Source: Watersipora subatra (taxonomy: Eukaryota > Bryozoa > Gymnolaemata > Cheilostomatida > Watersiporidae). Taken from it: DNA of 64,000 bases. The notes under the pieces were generated by a model. It saw nothing but the letters and a program-made list of their open reading frames with translations. It searched no databases and had not been told where the DNA came from. Made by a program: the position numbers and the translations under genes. The stretch covers positions 5,560,001 through 5,624,000 of the forward strand of contig NC_088710.1 of the NCBI RefSeq assembly GCF_963576615.1. The letters run 5' to 3'. Below, piece by piece: positions 42,660 through 54,964 of this stretch (within the stretch, counting starts at the first letter, position 1; each line of letters begins with the position of its first letter).

Positions 42660-42835
42660 CTCCCTCCTGATATAGGACTATTTGGTGACCATTTTGCCTA
42701 TAAGATTTGGCCCAGAAGCAATTGTGGTTGAATGCCCTTCCTAACCCCACCAATGATCCTTATGTGACTCAAACAGCTAACATACTGATAATAAGTCAGC
42801 ACCCTAACCACTGCAACACCGCTGCTCTCTAATTG
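42660..42835 (-). mobile_element. tRNA-derived SINE-like element
   Basis: On the minus strand: an A-box-like TGTTGCAGTGG followed by TTAGG (42818-42803), a B-box-like GTTTGAGTCAC (42774-42764), then GGGGTTAGGAAGGGCATTCA, which resembles the conserved central domain seen in several invertebrate SINEs (for example of cephalopods). It lies in the intron between E9 and E10. It is not a functional tRNA because it cannot form a full cloverleaf. Confidence 0.6.
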
Positions 42836-43216
42836 ATTACCCTTAGAAAGGGTAAACAGAAACCCACACTCAGCTGTCAGCAGTAATATGTCACTGGTGC
42901 TCAGCAGACCAACCATTTAGCAATAGATTATTGATTATCAACAATATAAAATGGCCATACGTAAACTAATAATTAAAATATATGTAATCCTAAAAAATTG
43001 CACAGCATCATTGGCCAATTAACGCAAGAAATCACTTCCATGCTGTGCAGACCGATTATCACAAATGTTGCTGGTGCAACCTCCAGTCACTGTTTATACA
43101 CGAGACAGTAAAATTCCCACATAATGCTTCCATCAAATGATGGTACTAGGAGCTAATCTTCCAAAATTCAGCATTATCAGAGTCAACTCCGCTGTTACAA
43201 GAAATAACTACAGTAC

Positions 43217-43315
43217 CTGAGACATAACTCTGCTGACGGAAGCGCTGCTATCAGTAGAACCTCCAAGAATTGATTCAGCAGCGGAATGTTTCGTAGCCCG
43301 AGAGCGTGAAGGAGT
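43217..43315 (-). CDS. Long gene, exon E9: Ser-rich
   Basis: 99 bases, phase 0-0, acceptor TGTTTTTAG, donor TCTCAG|GTACTG. 33 residues, TPSRSRATKHSAAESILGGS and onward. Confidence 0.83.
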
Positions 43316-45521
43316 CTAAAAACAAGCCACACAGAAATAATGAAAACAGTAAAATAGTCTAAAACATCGCACCCATTGTAACTAGCGTGTGATGCTGAAC
43401 AAGAATGAATAGAGAAACATGATTGGCCACCAACATTACACATTATGCGTATTAGCGATCTTATTTGATGAAATCTTTTACAGACCTCATAAGCCCAAAA
43501 AAGGAACGTTAGCAGGAAAAATGTAATAATGCCAAAATATCTTTAAATTAAGGAATATATTTCTATTTTGCGGTAAAATTAAAGATTAATTCATGCCATA
43601 CAATGTCTCCTTGAACACCATGGCGCATAGGCAGTGGCCAACATGACAAAATGAATAGACCATTATGCGAATGGTTCTTGTTTAGAGCTGAAAACAGTGG
43701 TTATGTATTCATGATGTAATGAGCTAAAAACATGCCATAGCCAGTTGCCGCAGTTTGATGAGACGCTCAAAACAGACAGAAATTGGGCCTGCTCTACCTT
43801 AGTCATTGCACTGCCATTGCAGCGTCACAGCAGTCAGACTGTAACTACTACTACTAGCAACCATTGCTATTCCTACTGCTACTCTTAGGAAGATATAGAA
43901 ACAAAAATAGATTGTCTTTGCTGAGCAGAAAAAGGAAGATACCAGATTTATCTCAACGATGTTGATACCGAGAAATTAATTATTTAGCAAGGAAAATATG
44001 CCAGACATAATTGAAACACATTTACTACTTAACAAAGACTTTAACAAGCTGATAGAGATAAAAACCCAGGGGACTCTAGTAGTTGAAGTATCAGTGACAA
44101 GAGGCTTTGTAACTGAATATGACAGATACGAAGACCCTCAGGTACCAAAGAGCCTCAGGTTGAACCCTTAGTGATTTTCAGGTGACCTTATGAGTGTATG
44201 AAACCGATGAGAGAAAAGCATGTATCCTACTGAAGTTCCTAGGTAAGAGAGACTGTCGCAAAACCCAAAGAGATTTTAAATGTTCGCTTGTGTCAGGCTA
44301 GAAGATAGCCATCTTATTAAAGATGAAGTAAATATAATATATACAACTTCGAATGAAACAAATACAGATAATAAAAAAGATAATACTTGAAAAAAAAGAC
44401 AGTCAAGAAAAGCATTCCCAGTTTCTTTCCTACTCTCAAAAAAATTATTAAAAATATTCAGCAATAGTACATTAAGTTCACTAATAATATAGTTTACAGA
44501 GATCCTCACTGGTGTTAAATACAGTTGATTATAGCTCTTTATGTGTTTATAACAGTGAAGTCATGGTCTATCTATTGGAAGGTAAACTAAAGAGCAATGA
44601 TATAACACAGGTGGGTATAAGTATACTAGACCTACTAAAATGGTTACGAGTGCATTTAGAATGACAAAAAGGGGTCTTGCATGTAGTGGGTTGAGAATAA
44701 GAGACAGGGAGTGGAATTTTCCTATAACTACATAGTCTGAGTAAGAGCTCAATCTCAGTGTGGAGTTAGCTAACTTTTTGTTACAGTTTGCTAGGGGATG
44801 ATGAGCATTGTACCCTTAATCAAATGTAAAAGGAACTATGGCTAAAATTTTCAAAATTGAACTAAAAAATAATTTTATGCCATTTGCTGAATTTGAGCTC
44901 AAATGAACATTGTTTTGCCAATTTTTCAAATACTGCTTACCAACAAAGAGTATATTTCTATGTAGGTGGTAATAATATAGAACCAGACTGTACTAGTTTT
45001 CATAACTAGATAGTGCGTGTAAAGTATTGTGACCTGTCAGCTAAGCTTACATTGATAAGACACTAATGGGCTACCAACAGCTGGACAGCAGATCTACATG
45101 TACTTAACCTTTTCAGCAATCGCTGTCATTCCGTAAACTCCCATAATAGGTGTATGCAGTTTTCAAGAACTACTGACATGGATAAAGTGAATACCTACTC
45201 ATCGTATAGCAAATAGCCTCTTTTATAAAAACACAACGTAACAACATTCCAATCAAGTTCTAGTGCAGCTATTATTGAATAGTAAAACCAACAGCTTGAA
45301 TAATGAAGTCGACTCTCAGAAGTACTACCTAACCATTTAAAGTAACATTTACAATAGGTACTAGCCTTGCAACAGTCATCCCTGTTGAACAGAGTTAGTG
45401 AGATTAACTTTACAGCCATTTATAATGCTAAAGACAGTACACTAGTGAATAGCATTTCCGGGTTCTATAGCTTTTAAACACCTTCAAAGGATTGTTATAA
45501 TAGCACTTAGGTTGAACTTAC
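43316..45521. other. Intron between E8 and E9, no gene seen
   Basis: 2.2 kb of AT-rich intron. No array, TIR pair or exon was recognised. Confidence 0.5.
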
Positions 45522-45601
45522 CATGCCCTCAGCATTAGGTATGGATGGGGCATAATCATTCGCCTTGCTGCCGGCAGCAGACCGCAGTGGAGTAGACATT
45601 T
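45522..45601 (-). CDS. Long gene, exon E8
   Basis: 80 bases, phase 1 to 0, acceptor TTCATATTACAG, donor CATG|GTAAGT. It codes for MSTPLRSAAGSKANDYAPSI and PNAEGM. Confidence 0.84.
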
Positions 45602-45872
45602 CTGTAATATGAAAATGGCACCATAACATGTGGTGTGGTATGCCACCAGTAATGAATAGCTCTAACTGTATTGGACAGTAAAATGAAAAGCACTCATACT
45701 ACTGACTTTGTTCTAAAAATAGACGTAAGTCTTAAGAACAACTTACCAGATTGTTTTAGCAAAACTTGGCAACTGGTGAGTGGCTTACATGTGAGTGACT
45801 GATGATAAACACACCAATAGAAACTGCTAGAACAATATTCTCAGTTCTCAAACTCTATACAATAAGGCTGAC

Positions 45873-46028
45873 CTGCTTGGGCACTGCTGCGCCTAGAAGA
45901 CTTTACGGAAGGAGAATGGCCGTGAGTGCCGGGTACACTAGGTGTAGCTGCGGCTATACTCGGAGATTGAGAAGACAACTTCTCACCAGTACCTTCCTCA
46001 GCTGCTACATACTCATCTACTGTCTGAA
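45873..46028 (-). CDS. Long gene, exon E7
   Basis: 156 bases, phase 1-1, acceptor ATTCTCTTTGCAG, donor GCAG|GTCAGC. It codes for QTVDEYVAAEEGTGEKLSSQ and a Ser/Pro-rich end with SRRSS, a possible phosphorylation site. Confidence 0.85.
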
Positions 46029-46334
46029 CTGCAAAGAGAATGTCAACTTGGACTCTGAGCCTATGAATATACGCACAACTATACACATACAGTATTTATA
46101 TTATAAACCCTTCAACTTGATGACGAGAATTCATTCAGGTTGTTAAGTAGATACATGTAGACCAAGTGCTGAGAATCACAAGCAAAACCTTTTCTATTTA
46201 AGTCAGCGCCAGCAGCAGGACAACTCAATAAGGAAAGAGGCATTTGATTGGATAAGAATTTACAAACAAGAGGTTGAGTTGAGCCTTGTCAGTTATCAGA
46301 GTAAAAGAAAGTTTATAATATAGCATACAGTATA

Positions 46335-47152
46335 CAGACGGTTCCCAACCTACGAACGAGTTACGTTCCGAACGATTGTTCGTAAGGTGAATTTGTTTGT
46401 AAGTTGCTTCAGTGCTATATTTTGTATTATAATTTATGTTTAAGGCCTATATAAGTATATTGAAGGTTTATATAAGTATGTTTAAGGCTTGTATAAGTAA
46501 CCTGTATTGGTTTGTACTAAAAAAAAATTTAATAAAATGGAGATAATACTTTGGTGGACGCCGGGCCATGACACTGCATTTCTTATCTATTGTATGTCTT
46601 GTCTTTTTTATTATATTGTTGTTTTAATCGTTATGCTATCACTTATCGTTGTTGTCTTATTTTTTGTACGTGTTGTCCGTTTATTATATCGTTGTTTCAC
46701 TCGTTATGCTATTGTTATATCTGATATACCGTCATAACACTATCACTTATCGTCACTTATATTGTTGTCATACCAACGCGCTAGCGGTCCTATTTATTCA
46801 CCTTGTTAGCCGGTGTTCTTACCGTTTGCCGTTAGCCGGAACGGTTGATATTATTGAATATAAATGAGTGCGCTCATTTAGTTGAGCAGAGCAGATAGCC
46901 GCAAGCTCCTCGGCTAGTGAAATTTCCTTCGCTAATAAAAAGCTGAATGAAACTACAGGCAACATCTTCTCTTTATTTATTAGTAGAGATCATGCCAAGT
47001 AAAGGCCGGCAAATCCCTTTACAATACATATGTAAAGTTCAAACAAAGTTCAAACAAATAACTCAAAAGTTATTTGAGTTACGAACAACGGTACATACGT
47101 TTGTATGTACCGTTGTTCGTAACTCGAATGTTCGTAAATAGGGAACCGTCTG
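46335..47152. mobile_element. Tigger/mariner-like MITE with internal perfect hairpin
   Basis: TA duplications at 46333-46334 and 47153-47154. The TIRs start CAGACGGTTCCC on both ends, continuing with TACGAAC-rich sequence. Near the right end there is a perfect 23-bp hairpin (47076-47098 with 47103-47125, loop of 4). No transposase. Confidence 0.82.
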
Positions 47153-47477
47153 TAAACATAATAATATACAACACAATATATAATCTATACATAATAATAC
47201 ACAATATGACATATAATCTAACCATGCAAGCTTGTAATAATCTATGGAAAGCGCCAAATAAAAAGTTTGTTAAAGGAATTGGAGTGACAGCGTTAAAACG
47301 GTGGTTCTTCAAAATATGAATAATACTTCAAAGCAAGTACAAAAACAATGATTCAAAACAAAACACTGGTTTAATTTGCAGTCAATTCTGATTTGTGTCC
47401 AACTAGACTGGCTTATCTAAGTTTCAGCATGTCGTGGTTAATTTCACTAAAATATAAATAATGAACACCTACTGCAA

Positions 47478-47790
47478 ATATCAAAAGGTGTACCACGAGT
47501 AGTAAGTGTACCACAAGTGACAAGTGCCCCACATGTGACAGGCGTACAACGAGTGAAAAGTGTGCCACAAGTGACAGGTGTGCCACAAGTGAAAGTGTGC
47601 TTTGAGTGACAGGTTTACTATGAGTGATAGGTGTACCATGAGTGACAAGTGTGCTAAAAAGTGACAGGTATACCATAAATGGCAGGTGTGCCACAAGTCA
47701 CAGGTGTACCATAAGTGACAGGTATAGCACGAGTGCCAGGTGTTCCACCAAGTGACAGGTATAGCACGAGTGTCAGATGTACCACAATCA
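47478..47790. repeat. 18-19-bp minisatellite (GTGACAGGTGTACCACGA type)
   Basis: About 16 irregular units with many substitutions. It ends about 10 bases from the donor of exon E6. Confidence 0.88.
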
Positions 47791-47799
47791 TATATTTAC

Positions 47800-47887
47800 C
47801 GAGATCTTCAAGACCTTCCTTAACAATTTGTCCAACCGTAGCGGCATCTGCCTCCGGAACCTGATCGGTACTAGTAGGAGACGTGTC
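47800..47887 (-). CDS. Long gene, exon E6
   Basis: 88 bases, phase 0 to 1, acceptor AATAATTTGTAG, donor CTCG|GTAAAT. It codes for DTSPTSTDQVPEADAATVGQ and IVKEGLEDL. Confidence 0.84.
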
Positions 47888-48729
47888 CTACAAATTATTA
47901 CATATGTTTTCAGGCAGACCACCCAAAATGTCAAATTTCAGCATTAAAATTTGTATCGACAGTTTAATAAAAGCAAGTCAAATTGGAAATTACTTGCAGC
48001 TCACTGAGAGCTGAGCTGGCACACGAGACAGTTCATGCCAGAATATCTCAGAGAAAAGACATTATATCAATTTTAAAGGTGTTTTAGAGATTGTATTCAT
48101 GTCTGGACCCAAGCTGAATAATATAAATTGTTTGAATAATATCCGTGTGGCTCAGATTAACAGCATTTGTATTGTTTTTACTTTCTTATTTACTCAGCTG
48201 CCAGCTAAGCTCAACGAGACATGAACAGAGCAAATAGCTGATTCATAGCTGACTTAAAACTCGCTATAGTAAAGTATAAATTTGAAAGTAAGAAATTGCT
48301 GTGTTTTCAACTTATCTGTTGGTAAACAAAGTGTTATTTCCTCTAGTTTTGAAGTTGTACCTTCAACAATCTTACAGAAAACCAATACCACATTTTAAAT
48401 ATATCATATAAAGGTTTTGAATGTTCAGCCCTGCGGTTTACCGACTTCTTGTTTGATTATTATTAATAGCCTAAATATCCTATAGTGTCAAAAGAAACTG
48501 ACTGGTTACTGAACAATAGCCTCAGAAACAGCGGTTCACATTTCATCCTTTTGTTAACTTATGAGATTTAGCTTTTTACTTTGAACTTGAAGCAATACTA
48601 CTAAAAAGTGCTGTCTGACCTAACTTTAAGAAACTCTAAAACAGAAACCGACAACAAAAATAAATTTGATCAGATTACAGTTTTCATAAGTATGAACCAC
48701 AAGCTGTCACAGAAAAAAAGAGAAGAAGA

Positions 48730-48749
48730 GGGAGGGAAGGAGGGTAGGG
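48730..48749 (+). other. G-quadruplex motif in a polypurine tract
   Basis: Four GGG runs with loops of 1, 5 and 2 bases (GGGAGGGAAGGAGGGTAGGG) within a 50-base A/G-only tract. It lies on the template strand of the long gene's intron. Confidence 0.85.
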
Positions 48750-49684
48750 AGAGAGGAATCTAAGGCTATAGCCTGAACAGCTCAATAGCAAGCAAGCCAT
48801 GCTGGCAGATTGTGGCAGTGGATGATATAAAGGATTAAGAATGGTTTATTTTTGACATCTGTTACAGTTTTTTTTAATTGCGGAAGCTGTTATTTAATTT
48901 ATCAGATCATCATGATAACACGAAATCTTCAACTAAGTTAAACTTGTTATTCTACACATTATTGCAATAAGTAACTGACCATAAATCATAACATCAACTA
49001 TTTTTTATTCCAACATACTTTTTATCAAATGCCAAAATAAATATAAAAAAATATTAAAAAAAAATTAATCTGTACCTTTTTTCAATTTGCTACTGACTAT
49101 CCTTATTCATCTTGTAAAGCTTATATGATTTTGTGTTTTTCTTTTTACATAATTTTGTATTATTCACGGAAGCAGCTATCAGAGCTGCAGAAATAACCAC
49201 ACAGATGTCTAGTCATCAAAGAGCAACTTAGCAAATGTCAAGGTTAACTCAGACACACCACTAAAGCTCATTGATGATCAAAGTCGTAGCATAACAGAAC
49301 AGGAAGTTGAATGAGAAAGCAAATTAATAAATAACACATCAACTTTTTGCAGATCATAAAGTTTTGAAGGCCGCACATTAATTCAAAATCTGCCATAGCA
49401 TTTTATTGTCATTTTACCATTTTCCATATTATTTATGATATACACATTTATTATAATCTAACTCCAAGATATGTCACACATTACTTAACTTTGTTGCAAA
49501 AAAGAGAATTTCAACTAATTGCATATCTACATCATATTCCAGCATATCTTATTCCAATGAATGATCTTTGTAAATCTTTGTATCTTTTTACTTTAGCTTG
49601 CTAAATATTTATTTTACTTCAAATGAGTTTTCAATCAACAGGTTTTCAACTCATTTCAACTTACTTGATATAAAAAATTGCATA

Positions 49685-49875
49685 AAACATCTAATAATTA
49701 TTTTGAAAATATCGTTGCCAGCTGCTTCAACAACCTTTCACCTGATATCCGTTCTCTTAGCAGAGAAAGGCATTTTAAACACTATTTGTCAAACCATTTA
49801 TTTAGTTTTAATGGCTAACTGCCGCCCTTTTTTCTTTTTTTTTGTTTTATGATTGTTGTATGGCATAATTTATAT
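49685..49875 (+). repeat. Dispersed repeat family A, copy 3
   Basis: Matches 25127-25320 with TTTGTCAAACCATTTATTTA and TAACTGCCGCCCTTTTTT, followed by an AT tract. Confidence 0.7.
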
Positions 49876-49886
49876 AATATGGCAGA

Positions 49887-49926
<40 letters not shown>

Positions 49927-49938
49927 TCTGCCATATTA
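49868..49938. repeat. AT microsatellite in a hairpin
   Basis: ATAATATGGCAGAATATATA and its inverse complement face each other across a TA run, giving a long cruciform-capable palindrome. Confidence 0.85.
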
Positions 49939-51257
49939 TTTTGCCATTTGTGAGTTTATATATATATAACCTCAAAAATGTTTCACACAAGAGCGATGTT
50001 TGTTTTTAGGGTCAGGCTTGATGAAATCACAGGAACTATGAGAAACTGACCTAAAACCAATAAGAATTTGGTGCTATCTTTGCTGGCTATTTTACTACTG
50101 ATATAAAAGGATACAAATACAGTGAGTATAGCGCAGTCTTTGCCCTAAATATATACTTCGTCTCTAGTCTAACACTATGCCTAGAATATTTGTATTTATT
50201 CTTCAACACATATGACAAACATCAGTTTCCATTCCGCAATACCAACATACTACATCCACCATCGTATGTTTCAGATTATGAATTTTCTGTTGCTACAACC
50301 TACAATACACTATCCTGACTCCTCCACAATACTATTAGATTATCAACTTTAAAATCATATTTGTTCAACTCACTCAATAATTCCTCATTTCTGTCTTTTC
50401 ATTTTTGGCATGTAACAAAATACATCATTTTGTTAATGATTACAAATGCTAAGGAAGAGTTAGACATTCACGCACGGCTAGTACACTATTATTATGGCAT
50501 CCATGGCAATATAGAGTCTTACAAGCAAGACTGCTGCGTAGCAGGAGCGGAGTTATGAGCGAGTTAGGGAGAGTTTGCACTGCATGCACGCAGACGACAT
50601 TCAAGTTACTAGTCAAGGGCTACTAACTGAGGATAACTTTAACTTCCACAGGTTCTTCAAATTCCGAGGCTGAAACGTGACAGACATGATGAAAAGACTG
50701 GAAGCCCTAATGAACAACAAATGTAAGACCACTAAAGTTAAAATACATCAACATTTAGGAACCAAGGAGTGATATATGCAAATAAATTAATTTTCATTAA
50801 GGCTTGCTTACTCTAACAATGCATTTTGTTTATTTATTGATGACAGCGAAAGCCAAAAAATTCCAGATACGCTGTTCTGAGGATCTCAGCTGTTAACAAA
50901 TTCCACTATCCCTTATCAGCAAATAAAATGTGAATGCTTGCAACTATTGAATGTGCGATTGTAATTTCTGGTTAAAAATTATATGCAATGCAAAAAAAAT
51001 AACTTTTTAAGCGTTCACAATAAATAAAATTCAAGAGACTATTGACACCGAATGCTGATTGGCTACTATAATGAAATTTTTTGTTGCAATTGGTCACTTT
51101 TACATTTTTGCCGATAACCAGAAACGTTAATGCTTTTTTCTGTCATTTATCAGTTAGACTAGATAACAGAGCTGCGTCTAAATCAGTGGAGACTCAAATG
51201 CTTCTAAGCTCAAATATTGAGAAAAATTCCCTTAGTCAAATAAAAATAATTGGCAAG

Positions 51258-51789
51258 TGAAATACAGCGGACCCGGCTATACGACATTAATTTGTTCTGT
51301 TGTTGGCTTTGTAAAGCGAAAATTTCGTATAGAAGGCTATAGAAATTAATAGTAATTTTTTAATGCAAACATCCCTTGCTATAACAACATCAAAATTTTA
51401 TATAAATGATGTACATATTAAAAATTAACAGCAAAACTGCATATTAACCTTAGTAACTATAGTTACCTACAGCGACTTTAATGTATTTAGTGGCTATGAT
51501 CTGCAATAAAATATAACATTACAATGCCAGTATATACCGTAGGAAGTTCTTACCTTGAGACAGACGTATAATATAAACATTGAATTTAAATTAAACTAAT
51601 TTAGCTTACTAAACAAACACTTAAAAAGTAAGTTTTAATATGTATTTCACTAAACTTTAATTTTGTCATGGTCATAATTAATCGTCTTACAAAGAATGCT
51701 GAACTGAGAGAAGAACAGAGAGCATCGTATCTCATTATGGATCTCATCGTATGTCATTACCTCCCGTCGTAACCCGAGGGTGCACTGTA
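51258..51789 (-). mobile_element. TIR element family B, inverted copy
   Basis: Left end TACAGCGGACCCGGCTATACGA. The right end on the minus strand is TACAGTGCACCCTCGGGTTACG. The interior matches the reverse complement of 36304-37138 (CTTGAGACAGACGTATAA and TTCTCTCAGTTCAGC blocks). Confidence 0.65.
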
Positions 51790-51985
51790 GCTCGAATTTA
51801 ATGACTGACATTGCTGATGTTTTTAACCTATGCTAGAACGGATCTTATGACATGTCTGTTACTACGTTAGCAGGTCTGTCCCCTCCCGAAGGTCAAACTA
51901 CATGATAGAGAAAAAATTGAGCAGGGTTCCATTTCTATGGACTTTTGTAGCTACTACCATTCATAGTGCAATTTCATATCCTTAC

Positions 51986-52096
51986 CGCTGATGCTGATTC
52001 GTCGGCAGACTCGGCCGCAGAAAGCGAGTGAGCCCTGCTAGAGGTCCCAGGAGAGTGTTCCTCAGGTAGGTTGCTCATCAACAATTCAGCCGCATT
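51986..52096 (-). CDS. Long gene, exon E5
   Basis: 111 bases, phase 0-0, acceptor GATACCTTATTAG, donor TCAGCG|GTAAGG. It codes for NAAELLMSNLPEEHSPGTSS and a Ser/Ala/Glu-rich end. Confidence 0.84.
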
Positions 52097-52535
52097 CTAA
52101 TAAGGTATCCAGTTATAGTAGCAAGCTTAGAGGGCTCATGTTTTATTATGTGAACAGAGCAAACAATTCATTTCTAGCTTAAAACACCAATCTGTGGTGT
52201 TTTTGCTAGAAATAAATTGTGAACACAATTTATTACAATTGTTTTCACAAATTGCATTACTGCAATAAAACACCAATCTGTGGTGTTTTTTTATGACAGT
52301 AACATGGAGAATAAGGTTAATCAATTGAGTCATACTGTTGCCTTATGATCATTTGCTATGATATTCTGCTTTAGTTACTAAATATGTTATGTTTTGCTCA
52401 TTCTCTAAGTAAACCCGTTTTTTATACAAAATATATGTGCGTCACAAGCCATAATGAAAACAAACAGGAAAATGATGTTCAAGTGAGTGACCAACGACCT
52501 TCACTTAGGGTACAGGAACAAGCTGCTGAGAGTAC

Positions 52536-52669
52536 CTTGACATCGACAGCGAGATCGTGGCCCGCGTCTGGACTCTGTTGAAGCACTGCCTTAGCGATCC
52601 CCCTTGCTTGCTCGGTGAGCGCTTCCATGAACTCACTTTCCGAAATTTCTTCTGGCATTTCTGGCTCCG
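52536..52669 (-). CDS. Long gene, exon E4
   Basis: 134 bases, phase 1 to 0, acceptor TTTTGTATTACAG, donor GTCAAG|GTACTC. It codes for EPEMPEEISESEFMEALTEQ and an amphipathic helix ARGIAKAVLQQS. Confidence 0.85.
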
Positions 52670-53174
52670 CTGTAATACAAAATGCTGAGAGAATGAAGGA
52701 CAACTCGATGTCGAGTGTACCAACAGCATTTTGTAAGGAACATTGAAAGATAAATTTACAAATCTCTTGCTAACACTAAGGCATCCAATCATTAATAAGT
52801 TTAACAACATGTCAGCAAATCTCCTACTTTCTACAATTTTTAGCGGCCAGATCTCTGTTTCAAAAACAGAATTAAAATATAGATGTGATGCCAAACCTAA
52901 AGCTGTGAAATGCTTGGCATCAGAAAACTGAACATGCCACATACAATTACTACTCAATTTATTTATTTATTTATACTATATATTGCAGGTTGTCTCGCTA
53001 CTCTATACTAATATTTGATTTTCAAGTTTACCATTGCTACATTGTCGGCTAAGTGTACAATGTGAAAAGAAAGTGCTTGAGCGGCGGCGTTAGTAATAGG
53101 CTGCTCGAAGTTGGAAATGAAAAGGGGTATCCGCCCCGTTTCATGGCAGTACCGTCAATGACTGTGTGTGTTGC

Positions 53175-53370
53175 ATGAACAACGTATAACAATTATTTTG
53201 AAAATATTATCATTAACTGCGTTAAAGTTCAACCTAATATACATTCTGTTTGAAGAGAAAAGTATTTTAAATGCTATTAGCCAAACCATTTATTTGATTT
53301 TATTTACTTACTGTAGCCCTTTGTATGACTTGAAAAACATTTCTGTTTGAAATGAAATTATAGCCAATAA
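53175..53370 (+). repeat. Dispersed repeat family A, copy 4
   Basis: TTATTTTGAAAATATTATCA, then CCAAACCATTTATTTGATTT and TGTAGCCCTTTG; more diverged than copies 1 and 3. Confidence 0.65.
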
Positions 53371-53399
53371 AAAACTAAAGAAAGAGAAAAAGCAATCAT

Positions 53400-54060
53400 A
53401 TAAAATAGTAACTATGAATCTATATATGTAAATCTCCAAGTTTGTTGTCTGTTTGTCCGTCTGTTTGGATATCTGTCGGTCTGTCCGACAGCTATTAAAA
53501 TCTTGGATATTAAAATTTCACATTCTGCTGTACTCAAACTCACGAAGATTGCAACCACAGGTTTGCTATACAAGGCGTATTGATCAAAAATACTATCATA
53601 TATCATATAGCGTGTGCACACGCTAAATGGCGTATTATTTGAGCATAGCGCTCATGCGTTACGATGCCCCTGTTATAAAATATTTTTTGCCTAACTCTAA
53701 GAAACTCGATGTTTTTTTGTTAATTTTTCCTTGGGGGGAATTTTTTCTGCCACACGATATCGACAATAATTTCTCTTGAAATTAAAATTTGGCGATTTGT
53801 GTACTGATTATATACATTTTTAAGAGATATAAGTTGCTCGCCATGTCGAGTTCAGCGTTATCCGTTATGTTAAAAACGAATTCACAAACGAATAAATGAT
53901 AAAATTTTAGTTGAAAGTTTGAAGTGTAGTACAATCTGCTAGTCTAAACTAATAAACCTGCAAAAGAAATATGTAACAGTAAATTATGTACATTAACTAT
54001 CAAGAGTGAAGTTACATTTGTACTCATTATTAGCTATTTGCTAGGTAGCCACTGCAGGTA
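53400..54060 (+). repeat. Repeat starting AAGTTTGTTGTCTGTTTGTC with family B sequence
   Basis: The left part (53410-53640) is shared with 56560-56790 (TCAAAGTTTGTC...CTGTCTGTTTGTCC...CTCAAACTCACGAAG). The right part (about 53640-54060) is family B (GTTACGATGCCCCTGTTATAA). Another partial copy lies at 54210-54930. It may be a composite of two mobile elements that spread together. Confidence 0.55.
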
Positions 54061-54964
54061 GACCACTGCATTATGCACTTCTATCTTCAAACCATACAAA
54101 AGTTAGGAAGAGAAGATTTTAATACTGGCCCTACTCAATCTAAAGTAATCAAGGCTAGCAAATACAAGAGTTGATGGAATGGCATTACGCAAGAGAATAA
54201 TCTATATATATATATATATTTATCAAAGTTTGTGTGTGTATTCTTGTATTCGTGTGTTTGTGTATTCGTCTGTGATTGTGATTGTCCAGCTATAGCTATT
54301 ATTATTGCTTCTGTTAAGAAATATTTTGGAACCAAAGTATTTGCAATACGATGCTTCTTCGTCTTTTTTTCGTCAAAACTAATTGTTGGTTTCGTCCCAT
54401 GATATCGATAATAATTTATCTCAAACTTAAAGTTTGGCAACTTGTGTACTGATTAGACACGTTATTAAAAGATATACGCTGCGGAAATTGCCAAGGAAAG
54501 TTATCCGTATCCGTTATCTGGTATATCCGGTATCCGTTATTATAAAAACCATTCAAAAACAGATAAATGATAAAAATTGTGCTAAAAGTTTAAAGTTCAC
54601 TAATATACATACTAAAAATTCCTTCAAGTATGCGTTTAGTGAACTAACTTCATTTAAGTTATATTCAGCGTTTATTTTACATGTCTGTCTTGAAGGTCAG
54701 AACCAGCCATGTAATACATTGTAATTTTATATTATCTTGCAGATCATAACCACAAAATGCACGAAAATCATTGTAGGTACCTATAGCTACTAAGGTTAAC
54801 GGATCATTTTGTTACTATTTTTTAATGATGTTGACTTTTACCAGGAGGTGATTGCATTACATAACTACTATGGGTTTCTATACCGCTCTTTTAACGTCTA
54901 TAACCTATGATATTTTTGCATCACAATGCTGAAATAAACTAAAATCATATAACTATATCAAATA

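Larger units (their letters stand above)
47888..51985. other. Intron between E5 and E6
   Basis: 4.1 kb, AT-rich. It contains a purine tract with a G-quadruplex motif (48712-48765), a family A repeat (49685-49875), an AT hairpin (49868-49938) and an inverted family B element (51258-51789). No exon seen. Confidence 0.55.

Noticed and set aside
45802-46146. 114-codon plus frame opposite exon E7
   Set aside because: Shadow of a spliced minus-strand exon whose phase and splice sites agree with its neighbours.
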